From Pseudomonas abietaniphila (lineage in GTDB: Bacteria > Pseudomonadota > Gammaproteobacteria > Pseudomonadales > Pseudomonadaceae), in assembly GCF_900100795.1 (NCBI RefSeq), contig NZ_FNCO01000010.1, positions 1 to 64,000 of the forward strand: a stretch of 64,000 nt of DNA, in the 5' to 3' direction. Numbering within the stretch: position 1 is the stretch's first letter; every line of letters starts with the position of its first letter. Below the pieces are notes generated by a model. That model saw only the letters and a list, made by a program, of their open reading frames with translations, did no database searches and was not told where the DNA came from. Of this stretch, positions 35,814-44,226 are shown piece after piece. Both the position numbers and the translations under genes were made by a program.

Positions 35814-36534
35814 AATTTCCGCCCTGCACAAATATTACGGCGACCACCACGTCCTCAAAGGCATCGACCTCACCGTCGAAGAAGGTCAGGTCGTGGCGAT
35901 CATCGGTCGCAGCGGTTCGGGCAAAAGCACCTTGCTGCGCACGCTCAACGGCCTTGAGTCGATCAACGACGGTGTGATCGAAGTCGATGGCGAATACCTG
36001 GACGCCGCCCGCGCGGATTTGCGCAGCCTTCGGCAGAAGGTCGGCATGGTCTTTCAGCAGTTCAACCTGTTCCCACACCTGACCGTGGGCGAGAACGTGA
36101 TGCTCGCGCCACAGGTGGTCAAGAAGGTTTCCAAGGCAGAGGCGACCAAGCTGGCCAAGGAGATGCTCAACCGCGTGGGGCTCGGTGAAAAATTCGATGC
36201 ATTTCCGGATCGCCTGTCGGGCGGCCAGCAGCAACGCGTCGCCATCGCCCGTGCCCTGGCGATGTCGCCTAAAGTGCTGCTGTGCGACGAAATCACTTCG
36301 GCACTGGACCCTGAGCTGGTCAATGAAGTACTGAGCGTGGTGCGCGAGCTGGCCAAAGACGGCATGACGTTGATCATGGTCACCCACGAAATGCGCTTTG
36401 CCCGTGAAGTCGGCGACAAGCTGGTGTTCATGCATCAAGGCAAAGTGCACGAGGTGGGCGACCCGCGAGAATTGATGGCCAACCCGAAAACGCCTGAGCT
36501 GGCGAACTTCATCGGGTCCGTCGAACAGGCTTGA
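35800..36534 (+). CDS. Amino-acid ABC transporter, ATP-binding protein
   Basis: A 244-aa ATPase of the HisP/GlnQ class. It has Walker A GRSGSGKST, Q-loop VFQQFNLFPHLT, signature LSGGQQQRVAIARALA, Walker B VLLCDEITSALDP and switch His in VTHEM. The frame opens 105 bases earlier, but the Shine-Dalgarno AAGGAG 6 bases upstream and the family start MPLLRISALHKYYGD fix ATG 35800. It is the last gene of the importer operon; a REP array begins 22 bases after its stop. Confidence 0.94.
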   Translation: MPLLRISALHKYYGDHHVLKGIDLTVEEGQVVAIIGRSGSGKSTLLRTLNGLESINDGVIEVDGEYLDAARADLRSLRQKVGMVFQQFNLFPHLTVGENVMLAPQVVKKVSKAEATKLAKEMLNRVGLGEKFDAFPDRLSGGQQQRVAIARALAMSPKVLLCDEITSALDPELVNEVLSVVRELAKDGMTLIMVTHEMRFAREVGDKLVFMHQGKVHEVGDPRELMANPKTPELANFIGSVEQA

Positions 36535-36555
36535 GGACACCGCAACCTCGTGACG

Positions 36556-37062
36556 GCTTGGCGGATGCGGTGGGTCAGCACCATCAACAGTGACTGACAC
36601 TCCGCATTCGCTGCCCTCGTAACCTCGGACGTCTCCCACAACATCTGCGTCGTTCCGAAGACTGAAGAACGATGCGGACACTGTAGGAGCCGGCTTGCTG
36701 GCGAATGCGGTGGGTCAGCACCATCCACAGTGACTGACACTCCGCATTCGCTGCCCTCGTAACCTCGGACGTCTCCCACAGGATCTGCGTCGTTCCGAAG
36801 ACTGAAGAACGATGCGGACACTGTAGGAGCCGGCTTGCTGGCGAATGCGGTGGGTCAGCGCCATCCACAGTAGCCGATACTCAGCATTCGCTGCCCTCGT
36901 AACCTCGGACGTCTCCTACAGGGATTGCGACGTTCCCGGAAGTTGAGGCAGCCATCAGAATGGTGAGCCTGCTTGCTGGCGAACTCGGTCGCAGGGCGAC
37001 ATCTGTGGTGAATGACAATCCGCGTTCGCCACCGTCGTAACCTCCTGCAGCTCCTACAGGTG
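36556..37062. repeat. Four-unit hybrid REP array, 140-bp period
   Basis: Repeats carrying GCGNATGCGGTGGGTCAGC start at 36561, 36701 and 36841, exactly 140 bases apart. A diverged fourth unit follows from about 36960. Each unit pairs a left arm CTGTAGGAGCCGGCTTGCTG (GCGAATGCGG) with a different right arm containing CATTCGCTGCCCTCGTAACC and GGACGTCTCC. The arms are therefore complementary only near their ends. Units 2 and 3 are almost identical, implying recent duplication. Several minus-strand frames here repeat the same peptide and are artefacts. The array fills the gap between the ABC operon and ppx. Confidence 0.9.
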
Positions 37063-37153
37063 ATCTGTGCCAGGCATGGATATCAGTTTCCCCGTTTGGC
37101 GGCAGTGATGGATCGTGGCACGATGTCGGGGTTATCGACCGAGACCTTTCACC

Positions 37154-38656
37154 ATGCCGCCATCCACCGCCAAAAATCTCTCGCTGATCGCCGCGATCGA
37201 CTTGGGCTCCAACAGCTTCCATATGGTTGTTGCCAAAGCTAATCAGGGCGAAATCCGCATCCTTGAGCGGCTCGGCGAGAAAGTGCAGCTGGCCGCCGGA
37301 ATCGACGACGAGCGCCAGCTCAGCGAAGAATCCATGCAGCGCGGGCTCGATTGCCTCAAGCGTTTTGCCCAACTGATCAACGGTATGCCCAGCGGCGCCG
37401 TACGAATCGTAGGCACCAACGCCCTGCGCGAAGCGCGCAACCGCAACGAATTCATTCACCGCGCCGAAGAGATCCTCGGCCATCCGGTTGAAGTGATTTC
37501 CGGTCGTGAAGAAGCGCGCCTGATCTATCTGGGTGTTTCCCATACGCTGGCGGACACACCGGGCAAGCGTCTGGTCGCCGACATTGGCGGCGGCAGCACC
37601 GAGTTCATCATCGGCCAGCGTTTCGAGCCGCTGCTGCGTGAGAGCCTGCAGATGGGCTGCGTCAGCTTCACTCAGCGCTATTTCAAGGACGGCAAGATCA
37701 CCCCGGCCCGCTACGCCCAGGCGTACACAGCAGCGCGGTTGGAGATCATGAGCATCGAGCACGCCCTGCATCGCTTGAAGTGGGATGAAGCCATCGGCTC
37801 GTCCGGTACGATCCGCGCCATCGGCCTGGCGTTGAAAGCAGGCGGCCACGGCAACGGTGAAGTCAACGCAGAAGGCCTTGCCTGGCTCAAGCGCAAACTG
37901 ATGAAGCTCGGCGACGTCGACAAGATCGACTTCGAAGGCCTCAAACCCGACCGTCGCGCGATCTTCCCGGCTGGCCTGGCCATTCTCGAAGCCATCTTCG
38001 ACGCCCTTGAACTGCAGCGGATGGACCACTGCGAAGGCGCGCTGCGTGAAGGCGTGCTGTATGACCTGCTCGGTCGCCATCACCACGAAGACGTACGTGA
38101 ACGCACCCTGAGCTCGCTGATGGACCGTTATCACGTCGATCTGGAACAGGCTGCGCGCGTCGAGCGCAAAGCGCTGTCTGCGCTGGAGCAGGTGGCAAAG
38201 GCTTGGGGTCTCGAGGACGACCTTTATCGCGAGTTGCTGAGCTGGGCGGCCAAGGTGCATGAAGTGGGTCTGGACATCGCCCACTACCACTACCACAAGC
38301 ACGGAGCGTACCTGATCGAGCACTCCGATCTGGCCGGTTTCTCACGCGAAGACCAACAGATGCTCGCGCTGCTGGTGCGCGGTCATCGTCGTAACATTCC
38401 CAAGGACAAGTTCGCCGAGTTTGGCGATGAAGGCGTAAAGCTGATTCGTCTGTGCGTGCTGCTGCGCTTCGCGATCCTGTTTCACCACATTCGCGGCACC
38501 CAAGAGATGCCGCAGCCTGTGTTGACCGCCGACGGGAACAACCTCGACATCCTGTTCCCGGATGGCTGGCTGGAAAACAACCAGCTGACTCAGGCCGACT
38601 TCGGCCTGGAAGCCGAGTGGCTGACCCGAGTCGGCATCGTCCTCAGCGTACGCTGA
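37154..38656 (+). CDS. ppx: Exopolyphosphatase
   Basis: A 500-aa Ppx/GppA-family phosphatase that removes terminal phosphates from polyphosphate and may act on pppGpp. The ASKHA-fold phosphate loops are visible as AAIDLGSNSFHMVV (residues 12-25) and VADIGGGSTEFIIG. A C-terminal HD-like helical region follows. The frame is open 39 bases upstream, but MPPSTAKNLSLIAAIDLG is the expected start. It is convergent with ppk and overlaps it by 14 bases inside a 22-bp palindrome. Both proteins end VLSVR as a result. Confidence 0.95.
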   Translation: MPPSTAKNLSLIAAIDLGSNSFHMVVAKANQGEIRILERLGEKVQLAAGIDDERQLSEESMQRGLDCLKRFAQLINGMPSGAVRIVGTNALREARNRNEFIHRAEEILGHPVEVISGREEARLIYLGVSHTLADTPGKRLVADIGGGSTEFIIGQRFEPLLRESLQMGCVSFTQRYFKDGKITPARYAQAYTAARLEIMSIEHALHRLKWDEAIGSSGTIRAIGLALKAGGHGNGEVNAEGLAWLKRKLMKLGDVDKIDFEGLKPDRRAIFPAGLAILEAIFDALELQRMDHCEGALREGVLYDLLGRHHHEDVRERTLSSLMDRYHVDLEQAARVERKALSALEQVAKAWGLEDDLYRELLSWAAKVHEVGLDIAHYHYHKHGAYLIEHSDLAGFSREDQQMLALLVRGHRRNIPKDKFAEFGDEGVKLIRLCVLLRFAILFHHIRGTQEMPQPVLTADGNNLDILFPDGWLENNQLTQADFGLEAEWLTRVGIVLSVR

Positions 38657-38660
38657 GGAC
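38639..38660. other. 22-bp perfect palindrome at the ppx/ppk overlap
   Basis: The half-site GTCCTCAGCGT is followed by its exact complement. It contains the last five codons and stop of both ppx (plus strand) and ppk (minus strand). Because the palindrome reads the same on both strands and both genes use the same register, each protein ends with VLSVR. It would form an 11-bp hairpin at the end of either mRNA, but no T-run follows. Confidence 0.95.
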
Positions 38661-40865
38661 CGGGTTGCTCAGCTTTTCCAGAAGCGAGGCCTGCACATTG
38701 CGGGCGTTCTGGTTGCCGGTCGGCGTGCTGCGGATGTAGCGCCCGTCCGGCTGCAGCAGCCAGCTGTGGGTGTTGTCCGTCAGATACCCTTCCAATTCCT
38801 TCTTCACGCGCAGAATCAGCTTCTTGCCTTCCACCGGGAAGCAAGTCTCGACACGCTTGTCGAGGTTGCGCTCCATCCAGTCGGCACTGGACAGGAACAT
38901 CTGCTCGTCGCCGCCATTGAGGAAGTAGAAGACGCGGGTGTGCTCCAGGAACCGTCCGATGATCGAACGCACCTGAATGTTGTGCGACACGCCCGGCACG
39001 CCTGGACGCAGGCAGCACATGCCGCGCACCACCAGGTCGATCTTCACGCCCGTCTGGCTGGCCTTGTACAACGCGCGGATGATCTTCGGATCGGTCAACG
39101 AGTTGAACTTGGCGATGATGTGCGCAGGCTTGCCCTCAGCCGCGAACTGGGTTTCGCGGGCAATCATGTCGAGCATGCCTTTCTTGAGGGTGAACGGCGC
39201 ATGCAGCAGCTTCTTCATGCGCAGCGTCTTGCCCATGCCGATCAACTGACTGAACAGTTTGCCGACGTCTTCGCACAAGGCATCGTCGGACGTCAGCAGG
39301 CTGTAGTCGGTGTAAAGACGCGCGTTACCGGCGTGGTAGTTACCTGTACCCAGATGCGCATAACGAACGATCTCGCCCGCCTCGCGGCGCAGGATGAGCA
39401 TCATCTTGGCGTGCGTCTTGAAGCCGACCACGCCGTAGATCACCACCGCGCCCGCCGCTTGCAGCCGGCTGGCGAGTTGAAGGTTGGACTCTTCATCGAA
39501 CCGCGCACGCAGTTCGATGACGGCTGTCACTTCCTTGCCGTTACGCGCGGCGTCTACCAACGCATCGACGATTTCCGAGTTCGCGCCGCTGCGATACAGC
39601 GTCTGACGCACGGCCAGCACGTGAGGGTCTTTCGCTGCCTGACGCAGCAAATCCACGACCGGGGTGAACGACTCGAAGGGATGCAGCAGCAGAATGTCCT
39701 GCTTGCTGATCACGTTGAAGATGTTTTCGCTGTTCTGCAGCAGCTTCGGAATGGCTGGCGTGAACGGCGCGTATTGCAACTCTGGATGACTGTCTAGACC
39801 GGTGATGCTGAACAGACGCGTCAGGTTCACCGGACCGTTGACCTGGTACAGCTCGGTCTCGCTCAGGTTGAACTGCTTGAGCAGGTAGTCAGACAGCTGT
39901 TTCGGGCAGGTGTCGGCCACCTCAAGGCGCACGGCATCACCGTAACGGCGCGAGAACAGTTCGCCACGCAGCGCGCGAGCCAGGTCTTCGACGTCTTCGG
40001 AGTCCAGCGCCAGGTCAGCGTTACGGGTCAGACGGAACTGGTAGCAGCCCTTGACCTTCATGCCCTGGAACAGGTCGTCGGCGTGGGCGTGAATCATCGA
40101 CGACAGGAAGACATAGTTGTCGCCCGGCCCGCCCACGTCTTCCGGCACCTTGATGATGCGCGGCAGCAGACGCGGCGCAGGAATGATCGCCAGGCCCGAG
40201 TCGCGGCCAAAGGCATCGACACCTTCGAGCTCGACGATGAAGTTCAGCGACTTGTTCACCAAGAGCGGGAACGGGTGCGTAGGGTCCAGGCCAATCGGGG
40301 TGATGATCGGGGCGATCTCATCGCGGAAATAGCGGCGGACCCACGTCTTCAGCTTGGTGGTCCAGTTACGACGACGGATGAAGCGCACCTGATGTTTTTC
40401 AAGCTCGGGCAACAGGATGTCGTTGAGAATGGCGTACTGGCGGTCAACGTGGCCGTGCACCAACTCGCTGATGCGCGCCAGCGCCTGGTGCGGCTGAAGA
40501 CCGTCGGCACCCGCTTGTTCACGGGCAAAGGTGATTTGCTTTTTAAGGCCCGCGACACGAATTTCGAAGAATTCATCCAGGTTGCTGGAAAAAATCAGCA
40601 GGAACTTGAGCCGCTCAAGCAGTGGATAGGACTCGTCCAGCGCCTGTTCCAGGACGCGAATGTTGAACTGCAGCTGCGACAACTCGCGATGGATGTAGAG
40701 ACTGCTGTCATCCAGGTTGGGAATCACCAGGGCGGGCATGGCCGGCGGCGCGGGCTCCAGCGCTGGCACCACCTCGATGGTCGGCTCGACCATGGAGGTG
40801 ATTTCCTGACTCAGGACCTGGGGTTCAATTTCAACGGCGGCTTCGGTAGTTCCTTCGGTGCTCAT
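38643..40865 (-). CDS. ppk: Polyphosphate kinase 1
   Basis: A 740-aa PPK1 that makes long-chain polyphosphate from ATP at the membrane. The phospholipase-D-like catalytic domains contain the autophosphorylated histidine region YAHLGTGNYHAGNARLYTD, and the N-terminal helical domain starts near NLDDSSLYIHRELSQLQFN. There is a 45-residue Glu/Pro-rich N-terminal extension. The start is ATG 40865; a further 27 codons are open upstream but unlike the family. A Pho-box promoter at 41327-41360 points at it from about 480 bases upstream. Confidence 0.95.
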   Translation of the reverse strand: MSTEGTTEAAVEIEPQVLSQEITSMVEPTIEVVPALEPAPPAMPALVIPNLDDSSLYIHRELSQLQFNIRVLEQALDESYPLLERLKFLLIFSSNLDEFFEIRVAGLKKQITFAREQAGADGLQPHQALARISELVHGHVDRQYAILNDILLPELEKHQVRFIRRRNWTTKLKTWVRRYFRDEIAPIITPIGLDPTHPFPLLVNKSLNFIVELEGVDAFGRDSGLAIIPAPRLLPRIIKVPEDVGGPGDNYVFLSSMIHAHADDLFQGMKVKGCYQFRLTRNADLALDSEDVEDLARALRGELFSRRYGDAVRLEVADTCPKQLSDYLLKQFNLSETELYQVNGPVNLTRLFSITGLDSHPELQYAPFTPAIPKLLQNSENIFNVISKQDILLLHPFESFTPVVDLLRQAAKDPHVLAVRQTLYRSGANSEIVDALVDAARNGKEVTAVIELRARFDEESNLQLASRLQAAGAVVIYGVVGFKTHAKMMLILRREAGEIVRYAHLGTGNYHAGNARLYTDYSLLTSDDALCEDVGKLFSQLIGMGKTLRMKKLLHAPFTLKKGMLDMIARETQFAAEGKPAHIIAKFNSLTDPKIIRALYKASQTGVKIDLVVRGMCCLRPGVPGVSHNIQVRSIIGRFLEHTRVFYFLNGGDEQMFLSSADWMERNLDKRVETCFPVEGKKLILRVKKELEGYLTDNTHSWLLQPDGRYIRSTPTGNQNARNVQASLLEKLSNPVLSVR

Positions 40866-41326
40866 GAATAATCCTGTAAGGCAAACGCCCTTGTAGCAGT
40901 TGGGCCGCGCGAACGGCGAGTGAGGTCGACATGCCGTCTGCGCCACAACAGTGGTGACGTCCAGCGTTTAGAGCCAGTCACGCCCACGAGGGGGTTGTGG
41001 TGACGATGGCCCTGTCCCGGGCAAGAGAATGATCTGACAGACCCGAAGGGCGACGCTTGACGCGCGTTGACTCCCCACGCTACGCATTTCTCAGCGTCCT
41101 GCAAGCCCAAATAGCAGCGTCCGATGATGACGCAAGTCCGCATCCGCGTGATTTCAGGCATTGAGGGCGACGTAAGAAAATGTGAAGCGGGTGCCGACAG
41201 CAGGTCGCTTCGGACCGCTGGGCCGGAAAGATCAGCACGACCAGACTGGAGAAATGGTCGAGATCGAGAAGTGAGGGCAACGCGCACGTAATGCTCCCAA
41301 GCCCATGCAAACGGGCAAGCGTGACA
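40866..41326 (-). other. Long ppk leader, no gene recognised
   Basis: This is the 460 bases between the Pho-type promoter and ppk. A minus-strand frame of 159 codons (40862-41341) covers it, but its composition is not protein-like and it has no Shine-Dalgarno. In P. aeruginosa hemB lies next to ppk; it is not here. The stretch would be transcribed as a long 5' leader of ppk if the promoter is real. Confidence 0.5.
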
Positions 41327-41360
41327 TTTATAAGCCTGCATTATGACGCTTACGTGACAG
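41327..41360 (-). promoter_or_regulatory. Pho box and -10 of a PhoB-dependent promoter
   Basis: On the minus strand CTGTCAC-GTAA-GCGTCAT (41360-41343) matches the 7-4-7 Pho box CTGTCAT-N4-CTGTCAT at 6 of 7 and 5 of 7 positions. After exactly 10 bases comes TATAAA (41332-41327), the spacing seen in the E. coli pstS promoter. There is no -35 hexamer, as expected when PhoB replaces it. The next gene in that direction is ppk. Confidence 0.7.
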
Positions 41361-41513
41361 TATCAATTTCGACAAATAGTGCAGGACGCAAACCCGCTTT
41401 CTAGACGACGAATCCGTATGACCTGTAAGAAAGTTTAACGCGGTGACACATTTGCACACTTTCCTGAATGTCTTTGGCGAGTTAGGCTGCGCGTTCATTT
41501 CGCCAGCACCCAA

Positions 41514-42134
41514 ATGATGCTCCAGCATTTTTTACAAGAATTTGGCTACTTCGCCCTTTTCCTCGGCACCTTTTTCGAAGGCGAGACCATTCTGGTTCTT
41601 GCCGGATTTCTTGCGTTTCGTGGGTACATGGACATCAATCTGGTCGTGGTGGTTGCCTTCTTCGGCAGCTACGCCGGTGACCAGCTCTGGTATTTCATGG
41701 GGCGTAAGCACGGTCGCAAGCTTCTGGCCCGGAAACCGCGCTGGCAGATGCTTGGCGACCGCGCGCTGGAGCATATCCGCAAACACCCGGACATCTGGGT
41801 GCTGAGCTTCCGCTTCGTGTATGGCCTGCGCACGGTCATGCCGGTGGCGATTGGCTTGTCGGGCTATCCACCAGGCCGCTATCTGTTACTCAACGGTATT
41901 GGGGCGGCAGTCTGGGCGGCAGCGCTGGGCGTAGCAGCCTACAAGTTTGGCGCCGTGCTGGAAGGCCTGTTGGGCAACGTCAAGAAATACGAGCTCTGGG
42001 TGCTCGGTGCTCTGCTGGTGATCGGCGGTCTGTTGTGGATACGCCGTCGCATCAAGAACGCGCGTATTGCCCGTGAAGCCAAGCTGGCCGCCATACCGGC
42101 CACGGTCGACGTCAAGAACCGGCCAGACGAGTGA
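41514..42134 (+). CDS. DedA-family membrane protein
   Basis: A 206-aa DedA/VTT-domain protein with about five hydrophobic segments. Signature elements are GTFFEGETILVLAGFLA (the acidic residue in E-G-E), GSYAGDQLWYFMGRKHG and the conserved arginine region FRFVYGLRTVMPVAIGLSG. DedA proteins are needed for membrane homeostasis and proton motive force, and several act as lipid flippases (undecaprenyl phosphate). It overlaps the convergent desaturase-like gene by 23 bases. No good ribosome site is visible, and ATG 41517 is an alternative start. Confidence 0.92.
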   Translation: MMLQHFLQEFGYFALFLGTFFEGETILVLAGFLAFRGYMDINLVVVVAFFGSYAGDQLWYFMGRKHGRKLLARKPRWQMLGDRALEHIRKHPDIWVLSFRFVYGLRTVMPVAIGLSGYPPGRYLLLNGIGAAVWAAALGVAAYKFGAVLEGLLGNVKKYELWVLGALLVIGGLLWIRRRIKNARIAREAKLAAIPATVDVKNRPDE

Positions 42135-43350
42135 AACGCCCCCGGGCGCAATACACTGCGATTGCGCTCAACGCGGTGTAAGTCAGCAAGACGGCCCATC
42201 CCGTTGAAGTGACCGGCCACAGACCCACCACGGGCGCCAACGCCATCAGTGGCAGGTTCGCCGCCAGCCTCAACCCCTCAAGCTTCAGCGCCGCGGGCCT
42301 GTTCTCCAGCGCCGCGCCAAACACGAACAATCCCAATGCCACCCATGCCCAACCGACGATCAGTGCCGGCCACGGCAGCACGTCGCCATTGGACAGCAGA
42401 TAGCTGCCAAGCAAGGTGTACAACCCGAATTGACTGCCGACGTACAGCTGCTGCGCCAGGCTCAACGGCACGTCGAATTTGCGGAACTGACTCAAATCCG
42501 GCTTGCTCAGAGGGTATCGAGCTGCCACATCGGCGGGCCGCCATCCGGTGGGCATGAACCAGATCTTAAGCTTGTCCCGCCACGACGTCGTGCGCCGGGC
42601 ATCCGCCGCCAGTTGGGCGTAGAACTGAACGTTCGCCCACAGCGGGTTCCAGCTTCTTAACGGCGTCGTCACACCGAAGATCGGCGGTTCTTCGTCCAGC
42701 TCCTCCTGAAATGTTCCGAAGAGCCGGTCCCAAACAATGAACACCCCGCCGTAGTTGCGATCCATGTAGATAAGGTTCTGTGCATGGTGTGCACGATGAT
42801 TGGACGGCGTGACGAAGATCCATTCGAACCCTCCGAGCTTCGGAATGTGCCGGGTGTGAACCCAGAATTGATACAGCAGATTGAGCGAAGCCACCGCGAC
42901 GAATACCACCAACGGCACCCCGATGACCGCCAGCGGAAGGTAGAAAATCCAGCTCAGAAGAAACCCGGTGCTGGTCTGACGCAGCGCGGTCGACAGGTTG
43001 TAGTCCTCGCTCTGGTGATGCACAGAATGCGCCGCCCAGAGGATGTTTCGCTCATGGCCCATGCGGTGCAGCCAGTAATAGCAGAGGTCGTAGAGAATGA
43101 AGGCGAACACCCAGACCCAGACGCTTTCGGCGGACAGCCGCCAGAGCGCCAGATGATCCAGCGCGAAGGCATAGGTCACCAGCCCCACGCCCTTGGTCAA
43201 CAAACCTGTGGTGGTCGACAACACACCGGTGCTGAGGCTGTTGATCGCGTCCGCGACCCGGTAGTTGTTGACCTTGCGCCAGCGATCGGCGAGGAGTTCG
43301 ACTGCGATCAGCACAAAGAAAAACGGCACTGCGTACAGAATGAAATTCAT
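42112..43350 (-). CDS. Sterol desaturase / fatty acid hydroxylase family protein
   Basis: A 412-aa di-iron membrane oxygenase. The histidine clusters HRMGH, HSVHHQSEDYN and HRAHHAQN provide the iron ligands, between membrane helices. The last 110 residues add further hydrophobic segments, like alkylglycerol monooxygenase relatives rather than short desaturases. The natural substrate is unknown; a lipid is likely. I prefer ATG 43350 over the GTG three codons upstream. It is convergent with DedA and overlaps its 3' end. Confidence 0.88.
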   Translation of the reverse strand: MNFILYAVPFFFVLIAVELLADRWRKVNNYRVADAINSLSTGVLSTTTGLLTKGVGLVTYAFALDHLALWRLSAESVWVWVFAFILYDLCYYWLHRMGHERNILWAAHSVHHQSEDYNLSTALRQTSTGFLLSWIFYLPLAVIGVPLVVFVAVASLNLLYQFWVHTRHIPKLGGFEWIFVTPSNHRAHHAQNLIYMDRNYGGVFIVWDRLFGTFQEELDEEPPIFGVTTPLRSWNPLWANVQFYAQLAADARRTTSWRDKLKIWFMPTGWRPADVAARYPLSKPDLSQFRKFDVPLSLAQQLYVGSQFGLYTLLGSYLLSNGDVLPWPALIVGWAWVALGLFVFGAALENRPAALKLEGLRLAANLPLMALAPVVGLWPVTSTGWAVLLTYTALSAIAVYCARGRFTRLAGS

Positions 43351-43539
43351 CAACGCCACCCAGCGACGAAACCTCGAAGATTAGGCGCCGCCACGGGAAA
43401 ACCCTATGGCAACGAATGACAAATTAGTAGACATTTGACGACATCGTTGGCCCGGCAAGCGACTTGCCGGACGCCATGGAAAACGACAGCACCGGCGAAC
43501 CAGGAGCTTACTGGGTCGCCCACGAAAGGGAGCACCTGC

Positions 43540-44220
43540 ATGAGCAAGAAAGTGGCCGTCATTCTTTCAGGTTGCGGCGTCCAGGACGGCGCCGAAATCC
43601 ATGAGAGCGTGCTTACCCTGCTGCGCCTGAACCAGCGTGGCGCCGAGGTGAAATGCTTTGCGCCCAACATTGCGCAACACCACGTCATCAATCACCTGAC
43701 CGGCGAAGAAATGCCCGAAACACGCAACGTGCTGGTGGAATCGGCACGCATCGCCCGTGGCGCCATCGAAGACATCCGCGAAGCCGACATCACCGAATTC
43801 GACGCACTGATTATTCCTGGCGGCTTCGGCGCCGCGAAGAACCTCTCGAATTTCGCCGCAGAAGGCTCCAGTTGCAAGGTTCAGGCGGAGGTTCTCGCCA
43901 TGGCTGAAGCGTTTGCCGAAGCGGGCAAACCCATTGGCCTGATCTGCGTGTCACCCGCGCTTGCCGCGAAGATCTACGGCCCCGGCGTCACCTGCACCAT
44001 CGGCAACGACCCCGACACCGCCGCCAAGATCACCAAAATGGGTGGTAACCATGAAGAATGCGACGTCGCCGACATTGTTGAAGACAAGGACCGCAAACTG
44101 GTCAGCACACCGGGGTACATGGTCGCCAACTCCATAAGCGAAGCAGCGGCGGGCATCAATAAGCTCGTGGATCGGGTGCTGGAGTTGGTGATGGAAAAGG
44201 AGGAACAGCCCTCGACCTGA
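43540..44220 (+). CDS. elbB: Isoprenoid biosynthesis glyoxalase ElbB
   Basis: A 226-aa DJ-1/PfpI superfamily protein. It begins MSKKVAVILSGCGVQDGAEIHESV and has the nucleophile-elbow cysteine in GLICVSPALAA and the conserved IIPGGFGAAKNLS. E. coli ElbB has weak glyoxalase activity; its physiological role is poorly known. A Shine-Dalgarno (AAAGGGAG) 8 bases upstream fixes ATG 43540, against a longer open frame from 43435. Confidence 0.92.
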   Translation: MSKKVAVILSGCGVQDGAEIHESVLTLLRLNQRGAEVKCFAPNIAQHHVINHLTGEEMPETRNVLVESARIARGAIEDIREADITEFDALIIPGGFGAAKNLSNFAAEGSSCKVQAEVLAMAEAFAEAGKPIGLICVSPALAAKIYGPGVTCTIGNDPDTAAKITKMGGNHEECDVADIVEDKDRKLVSTPGYMVANSISEAAAGINKLVDRVLELVMEKEEQPST

Positions 44221-44226
44221 CAGACG

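Noticed and set aside
36435..36868. Minus-strand frames repeating MSASFFSLRNDAD
   Set aside because: They are translations of the 140-bp repeat units and repeat with the same period.
36881..38323. 480-codon minus-strand frame opposite ppx
   Set aside because: Antisense shadow that also reads into the REP array.
40862..41341. 159-codon minus-strand frame upstream of ppk
   Set aside because: Composition is not protein-like and it has no Shine-Dalgarno; kept only as a possible leader, not as a gene.
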